Shown: in pieces, positions 6,561 through 11,464 of the stretch
Layout: the number at the start of each line of letters is the position of its first letter
Position numbering within the stretch: position 1 is the stretch's first letter
Assembly (NCBI GenBank): GCA_003694225.1
Contig: RFKT01000062.1
Span: forward strand, 1 to 11,464
Direction of reading: 5' to 3'
Length of the DNA stretch: 11,464 nt
Source: Candidatus Dadabacteria bacterium
GTDB lineage: Bacteria > Bdellovibrionota_C > UBA2361 > J135
The notes under the pieces: model-generated
What the model was told of the DNA's origin: nothing
Seen by the model: the letters and a program-made list of their open reading frames with translations, nothing else
Database searches by the model: none
Program-made: the position numbers and the translations under genes

Positions 6561-7349
6561 CTACCTCTTTACGTTCAAGGCTTGTTGAATCATCTGATCT
6601 GCCGTATTTATAGCTTTTGAGCTTGATTCATAAGCCTTTTGTGCCTGTATCATATTAACGACTTCTTCAACCACACTGACATTACTGCTCTCTAAAAAAC
6701 CCTGAGCCAATCTTCCCATACCGTTTTCTCCAGGAGTTCCTGTTGTAGGTGTTCCGGATGATTGAGTCTCTAGCAGCAGATTCTTTCCTATCTGTTTCAA
6801 TCCAGCCGGATTCTGAAATCGAGTAAGTTGAAACTGCCCTACCTGTGTAGGTGTTGGGCTTCCAGGCTGAAGCACATTAACAACTCCGTCTTGTCCTATA
6901 GTGACTGAAAGAGCATCCGGAGGAATTGTTATCGCTGGCTCGACAACAAATCCGTCTGCAGTGACAACCTGCCCATTTTCATCAAGTTGAAAGGCTCCTG
7001 CACGAGTATAAGCAAGGGTTCCATCCGGAAGAGTTACCTGAAAAAATCCCTCTCCTTCTATCGCTATATCTAATTGATTGCCTGTCGATTTTAGATCTCC
7101 TTGCGAAAACACCTGCTTTACAGCGGATGTTTTAGTTCCAAGTCCCACCTGAATTCCGCTTGGATTTCTCGTAGAATCAGATGTTGGCGCTCCCGGTTCT
7201 GTAATAGTTTGATAGACAAGATCTTGGAACTCCGCACGACTCTTCTTAAAACCTGTTGTATTCACGTTTGCAAGATTATTGGCTATAACATTGATATTAA
7301 GCTCCTGAGCTCTCATGCCTGTAGCAGCTGTAAAGAGTGATTTAATCAT
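6561..7349 (-). CDS. flgG: Flagellar distal rod protein FlgG
   Basis: FlgG builds the distal rod, the drive shaft that crosses the peptidoglycan and outer membrane. The 262 residues match the usual length of about 260. The N-terminus is canonical: [20 protein letters not shown], then [20 protein letters not shown] and [14 protein letters not shown]. The central [20 protein letters not shown] and the C-terminal [20 protein letters not shown] followed by [20 protein letters not shown] are also diagnostic. A very strong Shine-Dalgarno, AGGGAGGT, lies upstream of the ATG and is among the best in the cluster, fitting a subunit needed in many copies. The short Thr/Pro/Gly-rich insert (about residues 200-210) before NGMG is unremarkable. 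Exported by the type III system, it carries no signal peptide. Confidence 0.97.
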   Translation of the reverse strand: MIKSLFTAATGMRAQELNINVIANNLANVNTTGFKKSRAEFQDLVYQTITEPGAPTSDSTRNPSGIQVGLGTKTSAVKQVFSQGDLKSTGNQLDIAIEGEGFFQVTLPDGTLAYTRAGAFQLDENGQVVTADGFVVEPAITIPPDALSVTIGQDGVVNVLQPGSPTPTQVGQFQLTRFQNPAGLKQIGKNLLLETQSSGTPTTGTPGENGMGRLAQGFLESSNVSVVEEVVNMIQAQKAYESSSKAINTADQMIQQALNVKR

Positions 7350-7369
7350 AGTTTAATACCTCCCTTAAC

Positions 7370-8125
7370 CTATATGCGTCTTCTTGATAGAGATTGCCGG
7401 TTCATCTCATCGATTGCTCGCGCAACCTTTGTATAACTCTCAAATCCTCTGTTTACTGCTATTAAAGAGACCATAGATCCGACAACAGATACATTTGCCA
7501 TCTCTAAAGAGCGGGGCACAATCTCAGGGTCTACCCTCCTCGGGCGAGGGAGATTTCCTAAACTGAATCTGGAAGATCCTTCCCTTTTAAGCCCTGATGG
7601 ATCGTCAAATCTGACAACCCTCAATCTTGCTACCTCTTCGCCATTTACCCTTATACTTCCATTTTCATAGATCTTAATGGTTCCTCCAGCAGGAATAGTA
7701 ATCGCCCCGCCGTCTCCTCTCACCTCAAAGCCATCAGAAGTAACAAGTCTTCCGTCATCGCTGAGAGAAAAGTTGCCAGCCCTTGTATATTGTTCACCGC
7801 TTGGCGTATTTATGACAAAAAAATCACCCTCATGAGTTAAGGCTACATCAAGATCATTTCCGGTTTTTACAATGGGCCCTTGCGAAAAATCTGTTTCTGT
7901 CCTCAAACTCACAACTCCTGGAACACGTTCATGATCTCCTCTGATTTTCCTGTCGTTAAGCCCTAATTTAAAAGCAAGTGTATCTTCAAAAGACTGCTCA
8001 GAGCCGACAAGTACCTGCCTTTTGTAGCCTGGGGTCGCTGCATTCGCCAAGTTGTTACTTACAATCTGGAGCCTTAACAAGCTCGCCATACCTGCAGAAG
8101 CTGCTGCGTATGTTCCTCTGTCCAT
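7370..8125 (-). CDS. flgF: Flagellar proximal rod protein FlgF
   Basis: FlgF is one of the proximal rod subunits, joined to FlgG. The protein is 251 residues, the usual FlgF length. It begins MDRGTYAAASAGMASLLRLQ followed by IVSNNLANAATPGYKRQVLV. The MDRG start and the rod signature SNNLANAxTPGYKR are typical of FlgF rather than FlgG. The central hallmark is GNDLDVALTHEGDFFVINTP and the C-terminal helix is EMANVSVVGSMVSLIAVNRG followed by FESYTKVARAIDEMNRQSLS. CGGAGAG lies a few bases before the ATG. It starts 19 bp after the preceding membrane-anchored coiled-coil gene and 20 bp precede flgG. The basic tail SRRRI is slightly unusual. An FlgG paralogue is the only real alternative, and gene order favours FlgF. 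Confidence 0.93.
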   Translation of the reverse strand: MDRGTYAAASAGMASLLRLQIVSNNLANAATPGYKRQVLVGSEQSFEDTLAFKLGLNDRKIRGDHERVPGVVSLRTETDFSQGPIVKTGNDLDVALTHEGDFFVINTPSGEQYTRAGNFSLSDDGRLVTSDGFEVRGDGGAITIPAGGTIKIYENGSIRVNGEEVARLRVVRFDDPSGLKREGSSRFSLGNLPRPRRVDPEIVPRSLEMANVSVVGSMVSLIAVNRGFESYTKVARAIDEMNRQSLSRRRI

Positions 8126-8144
8126 TAATCTCTCCGCATTGCCG

Positions 8145-8945
8145 TTAAACCGTGCTTACCCCTCTCTGCATATCTCCCAAAACACCAAGCCTCGGATCTC
8201 TTCCGATCACAGATGTTTGCTCCTCAGCCACGGGCATGGTGTCTCTTTCTTTTAAGACCGCGTTTTGGATTTTTCTTATGGTTCTTATGGGGAGACGGGT
8301 AGATGCTGCAACATCGGCTATGTCTTCACCAGCTCTAAGAAGAGTCTTCGCAGTCTCAATAATCTTCATTACCTCTTGCTTCTGTTCCTCACTTACGGAG
8401 TTGGCTCTGGTTGCATTCAGATAATCTTCGCTTCCGCTGTTGTCTTCACCTCTGTTCTGCTCCCATGCCTGCCCTATCGGTTCCCCATATATATTGACGC
8501 TTGGGGAGTTACCTTTGTCATGGACGCCTTCTCCGCCATACTCTTCACTATTATCTTCTCTCTCTTCGTCCCTAACTACCTCCACTTTTTGAGAGAGAGG
8601 GGTTTTAGAGAGAATTTTGCGCGCATCCTTGCATCTCTGAGATATCTCTTCTGCATGCTCCTGAGCTTGAGCATTTATTCTGTTTAGCTTCTGTTCCATT
8701 GTTTCAAGTTCAAACAGAACGTGTTCTAAATCCCTTTGCCTTCTCTTCAGCTCTTTGTTTAGCTCGATACTCGAATCTTCTGCGTCTTCTATAAGCTTTC
8801 GGAGGCTGCTTTCCAGCTCCTTTGCTTCCTTCGAAATCAGCTCGATCCTCTCGTTCTTTCTCTTTGCACTGGCTACAGCTACCCAGATCACAGAGGTAGC
8901 TAGCAAAAGATCAACCATAAGCTTTGAAGCAACGAACAGATCCAT
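8145..8945 (-). CDS. SwrB-like membrane-anchored coiled-coil protein at head of flagellar operon
   Basis: No firm family assignment can be made. The 266 residues show a single N-terminal membrane helix (about residues 8-26, LVDLLLATSVIWVAVA-like), then a long charged coiled coil (about 30-112). An acidic Glu/Asp/Gly/Asn-rich linker follows (about 125-180). A compact helical C-terminal module (about 188-232) contains LLRAGEDIADVAASTRLPIR. That last segment resembles a helix-turn-helix: two helices around a G-x-x-IAxVA turn. Membrane helix, coiled coil, acidic linker and HTH-like module is the layout of SwrB and of DUF6115/DUF2802-type proteins encoded in other flagellar operons; SwrB stimulates the flagellar export apparatus in Bacillus. 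A similar export-activating or basal-body role is an inference. GGGAG lies nine bases before the ATG, and flgF follows after 19 bp. Confidence 0.85.
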   Translation of the reverse strand: MDLFVASKLMVDLLLATSVIWVAVASAKRKNERIELISKEAKELESSLRKLIEDAEDSSIELNKELKRRQRDLEHVLFELETMEQKLNRINAQAQEHAEEISQRCKDARKILSKTPLSQKVEVVRDEEREDNSEEYGGEGVHDKGNSPSVNIYGEPIGQAWEQNRGEDNSGSEDYLNATRANSVSEEQKQEVMKIIETAKTLLRAGEDIADVAASTRLPIRTIRKIQNAVLKERDTMPVAEEQTSVIGRDPRLGVLGDMQRGVSTV

Positions 8946-8968
8946 GATGAGTATCTCCCAATAACTTC

Positions 8969-9133
8969 TTAAACCTTAAGGCCCATAAAAACCGTCAATT
9001 TATTGACTTTCCTGCCATAGGCGTATACAGCCTCGACAATCGTCTTTATTGGGCAAATCCCTTTTATCTCAGCAACTTTGCTTCTATGCATTAAATAAGC
9101 ATCTGCCATCGCACACAATATTCTTGCAAACAC
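8969..9133 (-). CDS. Possible small protein of 54 residues upstream of the flagellar operon
   Basis: This is a candidate only. The GTG at 9133 is preceded at a four-base distance by AAGGTGG, close to the ideal Shine-Dalgarno. The frame ends 23 bp before the start of the SwrB-like gene, which is normal operon spacing here. The product begins MFARILCAMADAYLMHRSKV and ends VNKLTVFMGLKV; it has two Cys and a basic C-terminal half, and no family was recognised. The same frame is open upstream to an ATG at 9232, but that start has no ribosome binding site. Codon choice (AGA, AGG, ATA) is like the neighbours. The coding case is weak because the region also contains a palindrome that may be regulatory. 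Confidence 0.3.
   Translation of the reverse strand: MFARILCAMADAYLMHRSKVAEIKGICPIKTIVEAVYAYGRKVNKLTVFMGLKV
8994..9007. promoter_or_regulatory. Operator-like palindrome GTCAAT-TT-ATTGAC
   Basis: This inverted repeat has six-base arms and a two-base centre. It lies about 50 bp before the start codon of the first flagellar gene at 8945. On the minus strand it is followed directly by GG and a T-rich stretch, and its second arm contains TTGACG, five of six bases of a -35 hexamer; no good -10 follows at 16-18 bp. Location and symmetry suggest a regulator site at the head of the operon. It also lies inside the possible 54-codon gene. Confidence 0.4.
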
Positions 9134-9242
9134 CTTGCCACCTTGGGGTTGCCATATTGCCTTTAGAAAAGTTGTCTCCCTGCAGCAATAAGAGATGCAG
9201 AAGATATGAGGCAAAAAATTCCCTTTCCACATAGAGGCTGCC

Positions 9243-9270
9243 TAGACTAGCTTTGACAGTGCTGTATAAT
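9243..9270 (+). promoter_or_regulatory. Candidate promoter of the PH-domain membrane protein gene
   Basis: A perfect -10 TATAAT (9265-9270) has TAGACT (9243-9248), four of six bases of the -35 consensus, 16 bp upstream. The predicted start of transcription is near 9277, leaving a 5' leader of about 28 bases before the GTG at 9305. A perfect TTGACA at 9253-9258 is only six bases from the -10 and cannot be its partner. Confidence 0.35.
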
Positions 9271-9304
9271 AATCTCCGATGAGTTATTACATGGGTGTTT
9301 TGAG

Positions 9305-9898
9305 GTGAAGTTATATCCATCAGCTAAGGCCCTCTATGACAAAGGGATAGCTAATACGGCAGCTCCGCTTTTTATCCGCAGGAGAGCCATACGTTCCCTT
9401 TTCCCTTTGATATTCTTGGATATTTTTCTTTTTGGAGTAGCTTACGGGATAACATTTGCTAGAGACCTGATATTAGCGAGATTTGGTATCTCGCTCCCCA
9501 CAATACACCCGGGGCTCTGGGTGTGGATTCCACCAGTACTGTGCCTGCTGGAGATCTTTAGAAAATACTACAATGATCTATATATATTTGACAGGTATCG
9601 CATAATACACAAAAAGGGGCTTTTATCGCTTAAATATTCAAAGCCAGTTCTTAGGTACGCTGATATAAGAGCCATTTCTATATCGCAAAGCATAATAGGC
9701 AGGCTTTTAAACTACGGCCGAATCGGGCTTAGCTCTGCTGCAGAAGATGTAGATGAGATAGTCGTTCATGGCGTTATAGGCCCTAAAGAGTTTGCGGCGC
9801 TTGTTGATGCCATGAGGACCGAAACGGAAAAGCAAATGTTAAAGCAAGAGATGAACACTTCACTCAAACAGCCCTCTGCTTCGGCATTGGCGGAGTAA
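9305..9898 (+). CDS. Two-helix membrane protein with bacterial PH-like (bPH2/DUF304) domain
   Basis: The 197-residue protein has two hydrophobic segments: about residues 32-54 (FPLIFLDIFLFGVAYGITFA) and about 68-84 (HPGLWVWIPPVLCLLEIF). A soluble domain follows from about 90 to 172. This contains YNDLYIFDRYRIIHKKGLLS, then YADIRAISISQSIIGRLLNY and GRIGLSSAAEDVDEIVVHGV. That is the usual pattern of the bPH2 (DUF304, YdbS/YdbT-like) fold: a strand with an 'x-I-x-x-R-x-I-x-x-x-G' start, then 'I-x-x-I-x-x-x-QS-x-x-G-R-LL-x-Y-G'. The PH-like domain would face the cytoplasm, and its partner is unknown. The start is GTG at 9305 with only a weak ribosome binding site. It stands alone, divergent from the flagellar cluster, and nothing links it to motility apart from location. 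Confidence 0.87.
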   Translation: MKLYPSAKALYDKGIANTAAPLFIRRRAIRSLFPLIFLDIFLFGVAYGITFARDLILARFGISLPTIHPGLWVWIPPVLCLLEIFRKYYNDLYIFDRYRIIHKKGLLSLKYSKPVLRYADIRAISISQSIIGRLLNYGRIGLSSAAEDVDEIVVHGVIGPKEFAALVDAMRTETEKQMLKQEMNTSLKQPSASALAE

Positions 9899-9907
9899 TT
9901 TACGGAA

Positions 9908-9947
9908 ACAACATGAAACTATCTGTGATTTGCTCCTTTCATGTTGT
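9908..9947. terminator. 11-bp inverted repeat between convergent genes, likely bidirectional terminator
   Basis: ACAACATGAAA (9908-9918) is a perfect inverted match to TTTCATGTTGT (9937-9947), with an 18-base loop. It occupies most of the 62-bp gap between the stop codons of the convergent PH-domain and reductase genes, the expected place for a shared terminator. The stem is AT-rich, the loop is long and the T-runs outside it are short (ATTTA), so it would be a weak intrinsic terminator. Confidence 0.55.
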
Positions 9948-9960
9948 ATTTAGAAAGAAT

Positions 9961-10653
9961 TTAGTTGCTACGCTCAAAGTAGCGAGCGTGGAGGTAAGTA
10001 ATAACCACCGAATGCCCAAATTGCTGTACCGACTTGGGGTAGAATCGGATATCGAGTAAAGAAGTCCCTTTTTTGTCACCCCAATCGCTCTTTTCAGAAA
10101 CTGAAACCATCTTAACACCTTCTCCGCAGATAAAAGGATTTATGGAAACTCGCAACTCATCTGCTAAATCTTCTCTTAAAAAAGATCCTATAATTTTACC
10201 TCCCCCCTCAACAAGAAGGCGATCTACCCTTTTTTCGGAGGCAAGGAACTCAAGAGCTCTCTTAATATCCACCTTTCCTTTTCCCACGGCTACAACTTCG
10301 CAAAGAGGCCCTAAAGCATCAAAGGAAGAAGGGCTTGCATCCTCTCCGCAAAACACTACAGTATGGGCCTCTCCATTAAGGACGAGAGCATCCTTTGGAA
10401 GCCTTAAGAAAGAATCAAATACAACTCTCAAGGGTTTGGCGCCCTCAAATCCGCGCCTAACTGTCAATCTAGGGTTATCCGCCAATACTGTTCCTATGCC
10501 AACTGCTATTGCACCAACAGTAGAGCGCAACTTGTGGAGATCGTCTAAATCTTGGTCGGAAGAAAAGCGGTTAAATCCGCTTGTCCCAGCAATAAAACCA
10601 TCAATACTTTGAGCTACACTTAGTATTGTATAGGGGCGCTGTCTATGAGGCAT
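9961..10653 (-). CDS. RibD C-terminal-type pyrimidine reductase (riboflavin pathway), stand-alone
   Basis: Members of this dihydrofolate-reductase-like family reduce the ribosyl group of a 2,5-diamino-6-ribosylamino-pyrimidinone phosphate (or its deaminated form) using NADPH, an early step of riboflavin synthesis. The 230 residues show the family marks: SIDGFIAG (about 16-23), the run AIAVGIGTVLADNPRLTVRR (48-67), PLRVVFDS (74-81), LLVEGGGKIIGSFLREDLAD (146-165) and an INPFICGEG strand. The first block (SIDG..., ...FSSDQDLDDLHKLRS) resembles the archaeal/plant-type stand-alone enzymes. The N-terminal zinc deaminase of bifunctional RibD is absent. The gene is monocistronic here and convergent with the PH-domain gene, so its context says nothing about function. 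The upstream Shine-Dalgarno is weak; the ATG at 10653 fits the family start. Confidence 0.88.
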   Translation of the reverse strand: MPHRQRPYTILSVAQSIDGFIAGTSGFNRFSSDQDLDDLHKLRSTVGAIAVGIGTVLADNPRLTVRRGFEGAKPLRVVFDSFLRLPKDALVLNGEAHTVVFCGEDASPSSFDALGPLCEVVAVGKGKVDIKRALEFLASEKRVDRLLVEGGGKIIGSFLREDLADELRVSINPFICGEGVKMVSVSEKSDWGDKKGTSLLDIRFYPKSVQQFGHSVVITYLHARYFERSN

Positions 10654-11006
10654 ATCAAAAGAGCCTAGTATCCTTATAAAAAGAAGAGTTACTTTTCATG
10701 GACAACAAAATAGCCTCATACTACTAAAAAAGCCATTTTTTGCTAACCTCAACCAGACTAACAATTCACCACCTAAGGATAGATTGGTAATTTGACCAAA
10801 GCTACATACTGTAATTACTTGAAATAACAAGCCAAAATTGCCCCTCTTTTGCCTTACCCCATGATCTTCTAAGCGTTTTTTTCAACTAAAGAGAAATTAA
10901 CAAAATGACGTAATTAATAGTAGGGAACTTTAATTGCTCGAAAGGTTTAAGGAAGGGGAAAAAGCCAACTTTTCAACGGCTTGGTTAAATTTCGCAGGTT
11001 GGAACT
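10654..11006. other. Divergent intergenic region, reductase gene and response regulator gene
   Basis: These 353 AT-rich bases carry the 5' flanks of two divergent genes. Small structures seen: A6-GCCA-T6 at 10726-10741; TTGGT-AATTTG-ACCAA at 10784-10799, a possible operator; and AAGCC-(11 bases)-GGCTT at 10962-10982, just upstream of the response regulator. No clear promoter match was found for either gene and no open reading frame is convincing. Confidence 0.5.
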
Positions 11007-11464
11007 ATGGTAAACCTATTAGTAGCTGATGATCACACTGTGTTAAGGCAGGCTCTGTGCGAACTGCTTGAAAAGAAAGAGGGGTTTAAAGTGATAGCGC
11101 AAGCCAGCAACGGAGAAGAAGTCCTAAAGCTGCTTCAAAAAGAGCAGCCAGATTTAATTATAATGGACATAGCCATGCCGGAACTTGACGGCATAGAAGC
11201 TTTAAGAAAGATGAAGGCAAAGGGAGATTCCCCTCCAGTCCTGATTCTTACGGCAAATGCGGGTGAGATGACAGTACGGGCTGCCTTAGATGCAGGTGCG
11301 AAGGGATTCATACCAAAAGATGTAGGAGAAGAAGAGCTACAATTTGCAATAAAGTCTGTATTAAAGGGACAAACATATTTAAGCCCCTCCATTACAGACA
11401 AGATGATCGGAAAAGATTCTAGGGGTTCAAACTATCCAAATCCACTATCCGTGCTTACAAAAAG
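11007..11464 (+). CDS. NarL/FixJ-type response regulator (3' end cut by window)
   Basis: This is the N-terminal 152 residues of a two-component transcription regulator. The receiver domain is complete: acidic pair Asp8-Asp9 (LLVADDH), phosphorylation site Asp54 (LIIMDIAMPELDG), switch Thr82 (VLILTAN) and Lys104 (GAKGFIPKD). After a linker with LKGQTYLSPSITDKMIG, the sequence reaches PLSVLTK, the usual start of a LuxR/GerE helix-turn-helix, and is cut there. The ATG at 11007 has AGG eight bases upstream, and the MVNLLVADDH start is typical of the family. The partner histidine kinase is not in the window. It would bind DNA when phosphorylated; target genes cannot be told from this sequence, although it lies near flagellar genes. 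Confidence 0.95.
   Translation, partial: MVNLLVADDHTVLRQALCELLEKKEGFKVIAQASNGEEVLKLLQKEQPDLIIMDIAMPELDGIEALRKMKAKGDSPPVLILTANAGEMTVRAALDAGAKGFIPKDVGEEELQFAIKSVLKGQTYLSPSITDKMIGKDSRGSNYPNPLSVLTK

Larger units (their letters stand above)
8946..9304. other. Divergent intergenic region between flagellar cluster and PH-domain gene
   Basis: These 359 bases separate two divergent transcription units. They hold the palindrome at 8994-9007, the uncertain small gene at 8969-9133, and the candidate promoter at 9243-9270 for the plus-strand gene. No well-spaced sigma-70, sigma-54 or sigma-28 promoter for the flagellar operon was found on the minus strand. Its promoter may be a divergent type or lie under the small reading frame. 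Confidence 0.6.

Noticed and set aside
9253..9270. TTGACA plus TATAAT as one sigma-70 promoter
   Set aside because: The two perfect hexamers are only six bases apart, far from the 16-18 needed; the -10 was instead paired with TAGACT at 9243.
9084..9320. 78-codon minus-strand open frame upstream of the flagellar cluster
   Set aside because: It overlaps the start and promoter region of the PH-domain gene, has no Shine-Dalgarno and an unlikely composition.
10073..10612. 179-codon plus-strand open frame
   Set aside because: It is antisense to the RibD-type reductase, has low-complexity Ser/Pro/Thr composition and no ribosome binding site.
10880..10912. Sigma-28 promoter before the response regulator (TAAAGAGA ... 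GACGTAAT)
   Set aside because: Only half of the -10 positions match and the spacer is off by one; too weak in AT-rich DNA.
11135..11401. 88-codon minus-strand open frame
   Set aside because: It is antisense to the receiver domain of the response regulator.

Overview
This window is most likely from a flagellated bacterium with two membranes. FlgH (L ring) and FlgI (P ring) are both encoded, and the gene order flgF-flgG-flgA-flgH-flgI-flgJ-flgM-flgN-flgK is of the kind found in Desulfobacterota, Nitrospirota and related diderm phyla. The phylum is an inference from gene order; there is no rRNA or other phylogenetic marker. The DNA is moderately AT-rich. GTG starts, AGA/AGG arginine codons and ATA isoleucine codons are common. 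No insertion sequence, CRISPR array, tRNA, rRNA or phage gene was seen.

Positions 8945 down to 1 (minus strand) form one flagellar rod/ring/hook-junction gene cluster. In transcription order: an unnamed membrane-anchored coiled-coil protein resembling the SwrB type (8145-8945), flgF, flgG, flgA, flgH, flgI, flgJ (rod-binding domain only), flgM (anti-sigma-28), flgN (chaperone) and flgK (hook-filament junction, cut by the window edge within its last few codons). From the SwrB-like gene to flgJ the genes are 4 to 20 bases apart, mostly with clear ribosome binding sites, so they are almost certainly co-transcribed. After flgJ the spacing opens: 120 bp before flgM, 437 bp before flgN and 113 bp before flgK. 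This suggests a change from early to late flagellar regulation. FlgM holds sigma-28 (FliA) inactive until it is exported through the finished hook; FlgN then delivers FlgK (and normally FlgL) to build the junction. The flgN and flgK upstream regions share an AAATTT(TT)GCCGG element 23-25 bp before the start codon, a possible sigma-28 -10 region.

The 437-bp flgM-flgN gap is the most unusual non-coding stretch. It holds two adjacent hairpins just after flgM, a degenerate array of CTGATT/AATCAG words, and an 8-bp inverted repeat about 280 bp across. It may be a structured RNA, a regulatory leader, or a small decayed repeat element.

Upstream of the cluster (8946-9304) are a possible 54-codon small gene, a near-perfect palindrome GTCAAT-TT-ATTGAC and a candidate promoter for a divergent gene. 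That gene (9305-9898, plus strand) encodes a two-helix membrane protein with a bacterial PH-like (bPH2/DUF304) domain. It converges on a stand-alone RibD C-terminal-type reductase of riboflavin biosynthesis (9961-10653, minus strand); an 11-bp inverted repeat between them is a likely shared transcription end. After a 353-bp intergenic stretch, a NarL/FixJ-type response regulator starts at 11007 and runs off the right edge just as its LuxR-type DNA-binding domain begins.
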